Under the pieces are notes generated by a model. It worked only from the letters and a program-made list of their open reading frames with translations. It did not search any database and had not been told where the DNA came from. Positions 35,901 to 49,898 of a stretch of 64,000 nucleotides of DNA are shown here, in pieces. Numbering within the stretch: position 1 is the stretch's first letter; each line of letters opens with the position of its first letter. Where the stretch lies: NCBI GenBank assembly GCA_003260075.1, contig QLIY01000618.1:5027-69026 (forward strand), read 5' to 3'. The position numbers and the translations under genes are program-made. The DNA comes from Phallusia mammillata (lineage: Eukaryota > Chordata > Ascidiacea > Phlebobranchia > Ascidiidae).

Positions 35901-38900
35901 ATTTTAAACTTTATTCTCGTGAACACTTCAATCGAGCGTCAGGTCATTTGTCTTTTTGATTGGCTTTTGATCTCCGGTGTTGCCTGGGACAACTCAAGCT
36001 TGGTGGTGAGTGTTGCTTTATCCAGCTGTCATTCAGTCAGCTCTTTCACATTACAAACTTCATCTTTGCCGTCGTGTACCTTTTTTGTTTATTTGGCTCA
36101 ATAGGTAATGGAATCTTTAATTTTAGTCATTTACATTTTAGGTGATTATCTATAGTTACATTGACTTTTGTTATCGGTGGGTTTGATTATATTTATGCAA
36201 AGTTACTTTCTGGTGAGCTCCTGTCACATAACGCTTTATAATACTGTGTAGCTGCAGAGCGTTTAATCATGATCCACCAATCTTGCGCCCAATCAACGTC
36301 TCAACGTTGCGCAGCTATTTCCGGCTTGGTGATTGTTCAGTGCAATTATGTCGCTATGTGTTCTTTCACCAAGATAAACTCAGCTCAACTCAAGTTAAAG
36401 CAGTTTAAAGTTCAAGCCTAAAACTTTAGGCAACTTCTAAGGTCCTATTTTAAGCACGCTGAGCTTTTAAAGCAAATCACATATCTTTGGTTGTACACAT
36501 CTAAGCTTTGAAATATATAGAGTCGTGCTTAGTGTTTTTTGAACGCAGGTCAGCGATACAGGACGCATTTGTGGACGTTCAAGTGCGAACGTCAGTGGAA
36601 CCATTAACTCGAGTTTGGTGCAGATCGAGTTCAAATCAGACAGTAGCGTCACCGGTGCTGGTTTTCACCTTATTTGGTTTGGTAAGTAACTTTTTGTTAG
36701 TTAAACCTTTTCGGGTTTTTGAAATATTCACCACGGATACCTTTTAACATTGTGGTAACTTGAATCCATAGAAAAGGTATGAGCCTGACCCCAAACCGAA
36801 CACTTATTTTTTGTTATGTTTAGGTTTAAACGTTTGGGTAACAAAACTAAATTGTTTTGGGGCTCACCTAAGTTTTTTCTTGGTGCATGCACATTTCTGT
36901 TAAAAAATGCGGTTTTCGAACAATCGTAAAATGAGTAAGCTAGAAAAACACATGTAAACTAGGCAAATATATAATTCCTGCTGTGTTTTCAGGTTCCGCA
37001 ACTAACGCAACATCTGCACTGACGACACCTGCCTATTTCTCGAACTACACTGGTACTTATTTTGATTTTTTCGAAAAACCTCGCGTTTTAATTGGCTATT
37101 ATTTATTTCCAGCTTGTGAAGGCGGTGTTACAATTCGTGGTACTTCCGGCAAAATTCTGTTTCCGGCCGATCTCCCATCTCCTATTCCCTATTACCTGTA
37201 CTGCTCATGGACAATTGAAGTACCAACACAAAGGGTGTGTCTTCCATTTTCTTTTTATTCTTTCAACTTTAACGCATCGAAATGGTTTTAGTTTTGTCAA
37301 TTTTATCCGGTTGTAAAAAACATGCCGCCAGCCGTCTCTCACTGAACATGTTTGTGCAAAACTCGTAGCTTTTCATTGACGCAGATAATGTAAACCCTGT
37401 TTCCTTTCATTATGTTTTTAGACCGTCTTATGTTCTTGTAGCGCATGCGTTTTAAAGGTGTCTTAATAAACGAGATTTTAGTTTTAATCGTTCAAATGGC
37501 ATAACAATGTCAATTCCTACTTTTTGTCTAGTGTAACATACTACAAGACACTTGTGATTTCTAAGTTTGTTACCCTAAATATTACGAACAACCGGATATA
37601 TTAACTTGAAGCATGGGCATGTGTGTGGTCTTTCTGACAAAACTTTTTTCAACAAAAAACGGCGAGGGTTAACTATCACCTCTAAATCGACCCTTATGAC
37701 TTTGATTAAATCCTTGTTGGCGGAATGGCTAGCTTCACATGGTTTGGGGTTCTAATCCTATATCGGCCAGTTGTGTTTTTTATGAGCAAGAAACTCTAGT
37801 CTAGCAGCATTGCTAATTAAGTCACCAACAAATTTTTTCAAAAAAAAACAATAAAAAATGATTCAATGGTTTTGCAACAAAAAAGTGCCCGACAGTGGAC
37901 TCATCGGTAGCGTCACGCATTTAGGCGTTGCCTTCTCATTCAAAATAGAAATGAAACAAACGAACAACAGCATGTAGTTATTTGACTGCTATTTGTAAAA
38001 CTCGCATTGTATCTTATGCACATTGTAGGAAAACATTGCTTAATCGTTTTACTTAATTCTTATTGTAACATGCAGGGGATAAACATGAGTTTTCCAGTCT
38101 TCAAACTTTCTAACAAGACATCATGCGGCGAAAGTTACTTTCGATTTTACCATGGTCGTTCATATGAAACTGTGGTAGGTCAAAATTCCTGTCGAATTAC
38201 TTAACACATATATTCTTATTTGTACAACAGTTTAGTTCGATCTCTAGTGTTGAATATATATTTCTAATTATATTTATTTTTTTAGTTTAATGAGATTTGT
38301 GTCTCAAAAACACCAAGACCGTTTACAACGACGTCAAATGTGGTTCAGATAGTATACACCTTCAACAGCTACTCTGGCAACACCAATCGGGACCTCGGAA
38401 ATGTAGAAATTGATTGGTTTGTTACAGGTACAGCGACTAACTTGCATTGCATTTCGTCTTTTTTATGTGCTTCATTGAAAAAGATTTATGCATCAACAAA
38501 GCTATATATTTTTCAGATCCAGTTACTTTTACCCCAACTGCCGCTACAAGTAAGTTGTTGGAAGCGCAATTACCTGCAGTTAAAAGTTATTTAAATTTTA
38601 AAACTATAAACGACACTGACTTTTGGGGTTATTTATTTAGGTTTTAACTGTGGGCATAGTATTACTAACAGAAATGGGACAATTACCTCCCCAAATTATC
38701 CGTCAAATTACCCAGACAATCAAGACTGTCACTGGGTCATACCAGCTGAAAGTAATAAGGTAAAATAACGTTTTTATGTATCAAGCTTACATTGAGTAAA
38801 ATATGGTTACCTGATTATATTTTTTTCATTCATTACTTTAGTTTGTTCTGATCTATTTTCAAACTTTTGGTATCGAAAGCATGTACGATTGTCGCTGGGA

Positions 38901-41881
38901 CTACTTGCTTATTTCAGATCAAAGAGTAAGTGAACTAAATTGCGTGACTGTTTACAAAAAACACGTCCTGATTAACTAAATAAAATTTTAGAATACTACA
39001 ACGTACTGCAGAAACTTCATGACCCCCCCCCCATCAAAGAGTAAGTGAACTAAATTGCGTGACTGTTTACAAAAAACACGCCCTGATTAACCAAATAAAA
39101 TTTTAGAATACTACAACGTACTGCAGAAACTTCATGGGTAATGTAATTTTTCGAGGAGAAACACAACTGTACTTTCATTCTGATGATATAGTCACCGATT
39201 CCGGCTTTTCTCTTGAATATCGAATATTAGGTATTATGTTACTGCTCACAAACTTACTAATATCAGTTTGCCAATATAAAAGTGGTAGGTATGCACAGTA
39301 GTTAGAAACTAGTGCAGTGTTGACTGAAAAAGTCAAATATAATCGTACCACAAGGTACTAATGCCCATTGATTAATAATCGTACCACAAGGTACTAAGGC
39401 CCATTGATTACATTTTGAAATGTAGGTTTTTATAAATATGTTTGGAAGTTTGCGAACTGTTCGCTCTGTATAATAAACATACGTTTGGTATTGGTATAGG
39501 AATAAATTAGTTATGAGTTGGCCAAAATACCGGACCGTACCTTGTATAATAATGTACCCTATCTGGGAGTCGACTGTGGATAGTTTTAGCATTAAAGATG
39601 TTGCGAATGTTTAGAAAACATGCTTAATTGATGTGCTACTTAGTCAAACAAACCACTTTTGTAGATTCGTCATTTGAACCTTGTGCTGATGGAGTAAATT
39701 TAACATCCCTGGCCGGAACTTTCAAGAATGTTGATTTTTCTAACATAAGTAATCATCTATCATTCAGATGTAGGTGGACTTTAAATGTTCCCGAGGGAAA
39801 GGTTAGTCCAGTTTTATAGGTATTGTGCCTTGTTATTTGGTTTACTATTTTAGAAAATCTGTTTCAGGAGATCACAGTGTCTTTTACCAAGTTTAACGTT
39901 TCATGCTACAATGACAACTTTAATGTTTTGGATGAACATCACAATAGTTTGGTAAGGTTTGCACATTTCATTTTCATAATGCACAGAATTCGTCTTTTAG
40001 TCCTTTTAACAACTAATTTAGAGTAATTACGTTTTTTCCCTATGTATAAAGAAATGTATGGCTTTTTGTTCTTTAATACCCAATTTAAGTTGAGTTGTGC
40101 TTATTATACAGTAGCAATATGACAGGTTGATGTTTCCAGGATATGTTTTTCGCATGTCGGACCAAATAACCTACTTACTTTTTGATCCCGACGAAATTAC
40201 ATAATAAAGCAGACCATTAGTAAACTAATTTGATTTTGCTATTTAATTCAGTTTGATCAAGCATTGTGCAACTCCCCACCTAAAAGCTTAACTTCACAAT
40301 CGAAAATTACTTTTGAATACACCACGTATGGATATAACACGCCTGGTTTTTTTGAAATTGCTTGGAGTTCCTCAGGTAAATATTTTTACTTTGTTAATTT
40401 TGCTCTACAACCAACGAAAACAATACTCACTTTCCTATATTTAACTTCAAAAGACCAGAGTGTATGCAATACCGTTTAAAGTGACGTAAATACCGTAAGT
40501 GACTTAAATCAATTCAAGATAAAGTCTTTTTTGTCGAAAAATATGAAATCAAGCCGTGATCAACTCGTCATTATAATCAATTATAATCAAAAAAAGTTCC
40601 AATTACGCCTTTCAATAAGTTGGTATGCCTTTTTTAGAGCGACGAAACACCACCTTACTGCCTGAAGGTATGACTTTTTTATTTAGTGCATGCTGATTGG
40701 CGTACTACTTACTGAACTGTTTTCTGTTTTACAGCTTTTAATTGTTCCCATACATTGACGGGTACAAATGGAATTATTGCGTCACCAAATTACCCTGACA
40801 GATATCCCAACAACATTGCATGTAGATGGGAGATACAAAACCAACCAAATCATGTAAGTTACCACACTAGAATAAATTACAAATAAACGAGTAACCAATA
40901 CTTTCCAAGATAAAACAAAGATCCATGCGACATTACAGGGAGAGTAGTAATTAAGTGCTTAAGCCTTAAGGATATTCTTGGAGTATCCAGAAAATTCCTC
41001 TTTTTGCGAAACAAATGTGGCAACGGGAACAACAACAGGCGCAATGTATAAGAATTAAATATAAGTCGTTGCCGAAATCGATAATGTCAAATATATTCTG
41101 GTGCCAGATCCAGTTTAATGCTATTAGGTTTGATCAAATTTTTGTCGTAGGGTACCAAAGCTAATCTTTTTCTCTTGATTGTCACGCCTCTCAGTAAATT
41201 TTAATTTTTAGATTTAGCGATATGTATAAGGTTTTAATTTTCTCTTTATTTATTTTAGACCATTTACTTGAAGTTGGTGGAGTGGGAACTAGAGCGATCG
41301 CCTTCTTGTCGTGCAGATTTTTTTCACATTAGCCTCAACGATAGTTCAACGGTTTGATTTTGCTTTGAAAGGTTTTAAGTAGCGGTGTCCCTACACTTTT
41401 CGAAACATTTAGGTCAAAACCTAAGTTTATCGTTAATTATCCTGAAAACATATTTTACGGTGCACTTACTGCACAAAACTCTGAAACAACGTAGCCCGTA
41501 CTTTGTTGATATTCAAAGATTCGTTAGACGTTTTAAATTGTTTGGGACGTTTTGACGAAAGTTTGAAAAAGTTCGGTATAAAACGACACGTTGTAATATG
41601 ATTATATTAACCAAAACTTCGTTGCATCACGCACTTATGTTATGTCAATGTATACAGGTAGGGCCGTACTGCGGCACTTTGGGGGATATGTCAACTTATG
41701 CGACCAAAATCAACCCAGTTATCACGTTTAAGTCTGACAGCAGCATCAATGGCAGAGGATTTGTACTAGCTTGGTATTCGAAAAGTAAGTAACATTATGA
41801 AAGGGTATTTGTAGCAAATCTTCAATAGATATAGGCTAGTAGCGAATTTTCATTTCCTTGTTAAACTCACGTACTATAACT

Positions 41882-41975
<94 letters not shown>

Positions 41976-44900
41976 TTTTTTTTTAGATGTCAACGTTGCA
42001 GTTGCACGTAAGTATACAGAAAACCAACAGAGCCAGTTAGAAAGGTATACAGATATATGTCAAAGTAAATACAAGTTGTATTGTTTCAGCACCATCTTGT
42101 GGGGCGAGCAACGTTACAAACGAAACCGGATTTCTTTGGTCACCAGGATTTCCAGAATTTTATCCCCAAAATATGGAATGCACTTGGTTTATTAATGCAC
42201 CAAAACAACAGGTTACCTAGATGAATTTTGCAGCAACGTGTTTATTAAAAAAAAACAATTTGATATTGTTCCCAAATGTTTGGTAACCTGTGACATTTAT
42301 GATCAACTGTTTGGTGTTAGTAAAAAAAAGGTTTCCTTATCAAGATTTTGTTTGCTAGGTTATCCAGTTAAGGTTGATAAGCATAAACTTTCCTTATTCC
42401 TATTCTACTTATGCTTGCACCGGCGGCTTTTTGGAGATATCAGAAGATTTTTCATCTGTGAGTAAATTTGTCTGTTTGAAGTTGATTTGATGCAGTGGTT
42501 TCCAAACATTTTGAAAAATTTCGTGCTAAAAACTTTAATAAAATTTACTTCTACCTAATATACTACAATTAACATTATTCTAAACAAACATTATTTGATC
42601 TTGGGCATTGGCTTACATCAACTTCTATTCACGACGGAAATAATTTATGGATTAATATTTGTTTGTTTTTAAAACTTAGAGTGCGAAGAGAATTTGCTCA
42701 TTGCCATACCAATATGAAAACTTGACAACTCCCAGTAACACGGTCGCTATTAGATTTAAACCTGGCAATGGATCGAATTGGCAAGGATTTTTACTCAACT
42801 GGAAAATAGCAGGTGATTTATTACTATTTTCCACATTGGTATCGGTACACCTTAAACAGTATTTACCATATTTTGTGCGCGTACCAAATCGAGTATTGAA
42901 CGGTATTTTCCTAATTTCAATGTATGGACAAAACCCTTCTGATAAGCTAAACTTTAAGTAGTCCTACTTTCACACTTTGGTCAACATCAAACGAATATGC
43001 CCTCACCAAGGGGTCAATATCAAAATAATCGTACTTTACTGACTCTTGCTTTATATAAAGGCGGTTAATGAAACGAACAATTTGGCCAAGATATAAGTGT
43101 TTATTTTTTGTCACACATAACAAAGCTGGTTCAACATTGTTGCAAAACCGTCACAAATTTATCACAAACTTATTTTTGTTGCAGAAAGAAATACCAGCGC
43201 GTCAGGTAAATATAGTTGTACCATATTTTTTGTGTCGCGACATTAAGAGATGTACAAAGTGCGTTTTATTTCAGTTTCATGCGGTGGCATCTTTAACAGC
43301 GTAAGAGGATCCATCCAGTCGCCCAATTACCCCAATGGCTACCCGTCTAAAGTTGATTGTACATGGAAGATTATCCCACCTGCAGGACAGGTTCTTAGAT
43401 AACAACCAAACCGTTTGCGAATGTTGCCATAAATAATTTAATAAATAATCGACCTTTTATTATTATCAAACGGTTCGGTTTTGCCATTGCGCGTTTAGAA
43501 TATCACTATCATTTTTTAGCACCAAAGATGCAATGAAGTTTAAACAAAATATATGATTAGGTGTTCTAATAATTTTGCGCTAAAGTATTTCCTGTATCTC
43601 TTCCAGTACAACAGCTACTATATTTCATATTCCTTCATTGAACTGGAGAGGAATGCGAATTGCTCATTCGATTACCTAGAAATCTCGTATGATGGCAGAC
43701 AGGTATTTTTTTGTCTCTTTTAAACATTTTTGTACTGATTAATTTTCTTGTTTTTGTAGAACCATCAAAGGTTTTGCTATCATGAATATTTTTCAATCAA
43801 ATTTTTGTCGTATGCTACTGTCACCTTTCATTCTGATGCGTTTATTACGGCATCGGGAATGAATATTTTCTGGTATGGGTCAGGTAAGAAACACAGTTCA
43901 TTTTGTATGTAAATTAGCAATTTTTTATTTTATTTTATTCTATTTTGCAGATCCATTGATCAACGCAACTTCTATGCCATATACTTATTCCCCAAACGGT
44001 GCGTGTTTTTCATTTTTATGTGTTAATCTGAAACGCCGAACTGTATTTTTCTATTTAAACTTAGTTTAAGTTTTTTATTACTTTGGATTGTTACATATAA
44101 CGTGTGTCCTGACGTTACCTTGTACCAAATTATATTTTTCTTTGTTTCATTTTGTCAATGATCTTATATTTTAGGTACAGCGTGGAAATCGACACAGCAT
44201 CCATTTACTCCGAGCTACAGTGGTTTGTATTTGTTTTATTTTTGTTCGAAATTTTTAACTAAATTAGTCTTCATTTCGTAGCACCTCACGTTTTTTCCAT
44301 CTGTCATGATTTTCGGTTTTAGTCCACACTTGTGCTTTTTGTATTTCAGAATCAACAGCAGTTGCCAACACTTCAAGTTCAAAAGGCACGTAACTTTCAT
44401 TACAAGTTTCTGTTAACCAGTTTTTAATTTTAGTTTTAAAGGTTACACATTTAGTGTGATATGAAGTCGCATTTTTTAAAAAACTTCTATTCTTTTTTAA
44501 AATAGCCTATGATATAAAACGAACAATTTGTAATAAATATAAAATATGCGAGATCTTTGCTTTTTTTACTTTGTGCACTTTCTTTTAGCTTGTCTCTCTA
44601 GCGGTGTTTTTCTAAGCGGCACATCTGGTAAAATCCTTATTCCAGCCGATATTACGTATCCGATCACTAATTCCCTGTATTGCACGTGGACCATCCAAGT
44701 TGAACCTGGCAGGGTAAGATACAACATAGTTTTTTTATTATTTTGGATCAAAATTTCGGACTTAATTTCACCCCAATTCAGTTGCCTTGTGCTAAAAACT
44801 GTATACAACCAATTTAACAATCATTAAAAACAAAACGTAAAACGCTTAGGCACCCACCTTTCCTACGGTTTGATTGCACAGCCCACATAGGGATCCAGGT

Positions 44901-47067
44901 TTAGGTCTGTATGAATAACATGTACGTACTAAAACTAAATGTTTTCCACAGGCAATAAACATCAGCTTTCCGGTGTTCAATCTGTCTAACCAGACATACT
45001 GCTATGAAAATTACTTTCGATTTTACAATGGTCGGTCATACCAGAGTGTGGTATGTAATATTAACTTTAGTTTTGTACTCTTTTATTGAAAAAAATGCGT
45101 ATGCTATAAACGATTTTTTTATAGTTTAACGAAGTTTGTTGGTCAAAACCACCACGATCGTTCACATCGGCGTCAAATGTAGTACAGATTACATACAATT
45201 ACAACAGTTACTATGGTAATGCAAATCCCGGCATTGGAAACATGGAGATCCAATGGTCCGTTGCAGGTAAACCATTCCTTAGTTTTTGTTGTTTTAATAT
45301 AATTTGTCGTAAAATACATGTCTGTTTTGCAGTTTGAACAATGTCTTTTAACTGACTCTTTCTTAATATCGCTAAAGTTTTAAAATTTTAGCCTTACTGT
45401 TTGTTATTAGTAACTATGTTTGTAAAAGGTTAAACCTAAAGGACTATTAAACAAGTTGATATGTTTCTAGGTCCAGTAACATTTTCTCCCACCCCTGCAA
45501 CAAGTAAGTTTTTGTGATTTAAAGTTATAAAAATATTGTAAGGCTTTATTGTTTGTTTGTGCATTTTTTGCGTATGCTAGATCAATAAGGGTATATCTTG
45601 GAAATTTATCTAACACGTTTTGTTGTATATCATTTTTAGCTTTCAATTGTGGACATAGTGTTGCAAAGAGAAATGGAACAATTTACTCTCCACCCCCCCC
45701 CCCCCTCCAAATACCCAAACAATCAAGATTGTCATTGGGTCATACCAGCTACAAGCAATGAGGTAGTTTGTAGATTTAGTTTATCATATACAAATTTTCT
45801 CATTACAAAAGCATAACATCATGTTATTAACATGTGTTTTATACTCTTTTTTAGTACGTTCTAATCTATTTTCGGAGTATCGAAATCGAATACATATACG
45901 ATTGTCGTTGGGACTATTTGATCATTTCGGCTAATAAAGTAAGTCATTTGGTATACATACAAATATAGTAAGATAGTGATTTGAGTGATTATTTTGTAAA
46001 TGTTGAGAACATGTTTTTAGAACACTACAACCTTCTGCAAATTCTTTGCGAATAATGTATTTTACCTTGGAGAGACCGATCTATATTTTCATTCCGATGA
46101 CATGGTCAGCTATTCTGGATTCGCTCTTGACTATCAGATTGTAGGTATGTTGTGTTAGGACCAAAGCTTAGAATGAATCCTGTAGTACCTCACCTTCTAC
46201 AAACGACAAAGATAAGAAGCTGTTAAATGTTAAACGGTACAGGTGGGCCGAACCGAGCCAGAATCCGAGTACTCGCTACCGAGAATCGCTGTTTTCGGTG
46301 CTCGGCCGAGCAGTTGCACAAACTGACCCGAGTACTAAATTTGCATATTCATGCCCTGCTAATGTTCGAGGGGGTATCTAAGGAGAACAAGGACTTTTTC
46401 AAAAATGTGTTAGATGGAAAACGCCAACTTCTGGGGCCTGTACAGCTTAATACCCCGCTGGTGACGTTAGGGGCCTTGTAAAGTTACAAAACTAGCGTGG
46501 AATCGGGAATGTTTGTGACGTTACAAATGCACCGAGCGTTTCTCGAGAACATTTGCAGTTTTGACTCATCCCTTTTAAACGGCACAACAAATATATAGGT
46601 CATGATTTATTTTCCAGATTTGTCTTTTGCTCCTTGTGCTGGTGGAGTTAATCTAACATCACTCTCCGGCACCTTCTCAAATGAGGCATTTTCCAATTCA
46701 AATATGTATTTAACATTAAAGTGCAAGTGGACGTTGCTTGTTCAGGAAGGAAAGGTTAGTCAAATATTTTTAGTTGGTAAAGTGTCTTGTAAAACTGCTT
46801 ATGTTTAATTGGTTGCAGGAGGTCACTGTGTCCTTTACCAAGTTTAGCAGCAACACATCATGCTACAATGACTACTTGAGGGTTTATGACGAACGTCGCA
46901 ATAACTTGGTATTTTTTATGTTACATTTTCCAGACTGATAGTGACTGCTAGTACTAGTTGTATGTTGATTTTGGTATTTTTTAAAACCACTTGGTAAGCC
47001 TACTACCTACTACTTTAGCTGGCACTGATTGAGGTTAATGCAATAAAATTACAACTCTTCATGTTAT

Positions 47068-47158
<91 letters not shown>

Positions 47159-47468
47159 AACCAAAGGGTGAACGACTAAGTGATTTTTCGGAACTTACAT
47201 CTATAACTCTTCATGTTCTATGATTTTTTATGTGTATTTTTAACGTTAGTCTTTAAGAAATTTGTTGGATGCAAATAACATATTTCGCTACCAAATTGAA
47301 TACCACAACCACGAAAAAATCTGCACTATTTACTCGATTTAACTTTTACAGTTTGATGGGAATATTTGCAACACACCACCGAAAAGCTTTACTTCGTCTT
47401 CAAACATTATTTTCGTGTACAACACATATTCCTACAGTACCCGGAGTTTGTTTGAAGTTACGTGGAAT

Positions 47469-47551
<83 letters not shown>

Positions 47552-49808
47552 AGTCGATTTTTGTCCAACAAAAAGTGATGATTTATTTTTAAAATAATTG
47601 AGTCATAGTCATAAACTTATTATTACTGCGTAATGCACAAAACCAGCGGTAAAGGCATTTTCAAAACTTTTTTGAACTGCATAAAAAAAACAGCATAAAA
47701 CTTAAGCTGTGACGCTGCTTGACTGAAAATAAGTTTTGATCATTTTGTCATCTAAAGTGTGCATGTAAACCTTCGACGTTTTAAATCAGGGGTCACCAAA
47801 CTTTTTTCACTGCGGGCCGGATGAGATTAATAATGATTCGCGCGGGCCGCATAGTTTAAATGTCCTTGCGCCGTCTTTCCTAACTTAGCCCGCCAGGCAA
47901 TTTTTATAGGGGCGTCAAGATATGGTCTTTCTACAATCCTAAACTTCGGTTATGCGACTATTAAACTGTATATTTCGTCACAAGTAACAAAAGAAGGCAA
48001 TTGTTTGTGCACAATTAACACTTGTAGTCTTGTCTATGACGTAACAACTGGCTTTGCATCAATCCTGGGCGTTGTTATCCTATGAAAATACGTAATATAA
48101 ATTTTACAAATCGCGACAGCAAAACTTTCGTAAGGAGTAGAATACTCTTTGAATGTTACAAATGACCCCCCCCCCCCCCCCCCCCCTAACTATGAAAAAT
48201 GTGGTACGCAGGCCGGATCCGGCCGGGCCGTAGTTTGGTGACCCCTGTTTTGAATGATTAGTTTTGTGTAACTTTGTTAAATTGGCATGTGGTTTTAGAA
48301 CTACGAAACACTACTCTACTGCCGGAAGGTAAGTTTTCTCTTTTGTAGTTTTTGTTAAACGTCCAAATAACTTTTCACCAGCTCTGGTTTTCGCAGTTTT
48401 GAATTGTTCCTTTACTTTGACGGAAGACAACGGAATTATCACATCGCCCAACTACCCTGACAGTTATCCCAACAACTTTGCATGTCGATGGAAGATACAG
48501 AATAGAAAAAATCATGTTAGTTGATTTGTTTGTGTGCAAAAATAGCAATCAAAATCACTTCTAGAAAAACACTTTTTTGACGAATTCACCTACCCCGTTA
48601 TCTCAGTGGGATTGACATGAATTAATTTATAGTACCGATACCCTACCCAACAAATGAGTTGCGAGGACGATTGGTAACCATACAACATTCTACGTTTTAT
48701 GACTAGGCAATTACCATTTGTGGGGAACGGTTTATTTTTTACTCTACGATTTACTGTGTTATATTTTGGTTTGGTGGTTGCTATATCACTGCGGACTTCA
48801 GTTAATTTTTAACAATTATTTGCTCTGCTTTACAAAAATGCTGCTTTACCTTTTACTGCATCGTATATAGTCTGGTGATACTCTTTGTTGTTACTTCTGA
48901 TATGTGTATTAATAGAAAGTCAATGTTAGTTACAATTTGACAGTTTTTGGTGTTTTCGTGACTAGCTATGACTTTAGTTCGATTTGCACAATGTATTTAC
49001 ATGTTGCCTTTTTTCATCTTTAGATAATTCGCATTTTCCTTTTGGAGATGGACATCGAACAGTCCCTTGATTGTCGTGCAGATTTTCTTCACATTGGCTA
49101 CCATAATAATTCAAAGGTTAGTTACTGAGTTTGTTTATTTGCTTTCATATAAAATAAGCTGCAAATATTGTTAACAGGGGGAAACGCACTGCGGTAGTCC
49201 AAGGTATACGGATACATCAATATCTGTGCCAGACTATAATCCAATTATCACGTTTAAGTCTGATAACAGTGTGACCGGAAAAGGATTTGTACTGGCTTGG
49301 AGCTTGCAAAGTAAGTTGTGTCTTGCAAAGTAAGTTGTTTTGTTGGTGAAATAACGGGTCCGAGTCTGAGTCGAGTCTCTACTAAGACGAATCCAAGTCA
49401 AGTCGTATCTTCACAACTGAGACTCGAGTCAAGTCAAGTCTTTTAAAAAGGTGACTCGAGTCGGACTCGAGTCGAGTCACTGACTCGAGTCTCCCCATCA
49501 CTGGTATGCGGTTAATGTTTTTTCTGAAATCAGACTTAAAGTTTTCTTCGTGTAAATTAAGACAGCCTTACATCAATTACCCGGCTTGAGTGTAAAAATT
49601 TTTCACAAATAAAACCAACGAAAGCTTGGATTAATTATACTAATCACATTGTTCCTTAAAAACCTCGGAAACAACAAACATGAACATAAAATGTTGGTCA
49701 AAAAATAAACTTTTTCAACATTACTGAACATTTTTTTATAATCTATTTGCTTTTTTTTCAGATAGCACAGGAGCCGTAGCAAGTAAGTAGAAATTTAAAT
49801 ACAAATTT

Positions 49809-49898
<90 letters not shown>

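Larger units (their letters stand above)
30439..36681 (+). other. CUB domains 1-4 of the multi-CUB protein
   Basis: CUB1: 30439-30566, 31721-31773 (cut by a C run), 32116-32251. Linkers 32500-32532 and 32600-32632. CUB2: 32773-32894, 33213-33317, 33374-33512. Linker 33721-33750. CUB3: 33894-34021, 34130-34231, 34467-34593. Linkers 34759-34779, 34913-34945, 35008-35034 and 35094-35126. CUB4: 35238-35359, 35901-36005, 36549-36681. CUB1 ([12 protein letters not shown]) resembles the first CUB of the later blocks. CUB2 and CUB4 are sister copies: both middle exons are 105 nt and their last exons read ICGRTHG and ICGRSSA, then [11 protein letters not shown] and [11 protein letters not shown]. Confidence 0.85.
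37113..43883 (+). repeat. Six-CUB block, copy 1 (CUB5-10)
   Basis: The preceding linker is 36993-37052. CUB5: 37113-37234, 38076-38174, 38286-38427; linker 38517-38549. CUB6: 38641-38759, 38842-38925, 39107-39230. CUB7: 39665-39801, 39868-39951, 40252-40375; linker 40638-40667. CUB8: 40735-40853, 41259-41351, 41658-41784; linker 41987-42007. CUB9: 42090-42211, 42359-42457, 42680-42812; linker 43185-43205. CUB10: 43275-43390, 43607-43702, 43760-43883; linkers 43951-43998, 44175-44222 and 44350-44385 (apparent GC donor). Marker strings: [11 protein letters not shown] (5), [13 protein letters not shown] (6), [16 protein letters not shown] (7), [11 protein letters not shown] (8), [13 protein letters not shown] (9), [12 protein letters not shown] (10). 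Confidence 0.88.

Noticed and set aside
42493..42650. CAGTGGTTTCCAAAC as a hAT terminus
   Set aside because: No inverse terminus downstream and no target duplication.
46227..46481. An 84-codon open frame in the intron before CUB13
   Set aside because: The region has repeat-like CGAGTACTCG motifs; no splice sites or recognised domain.
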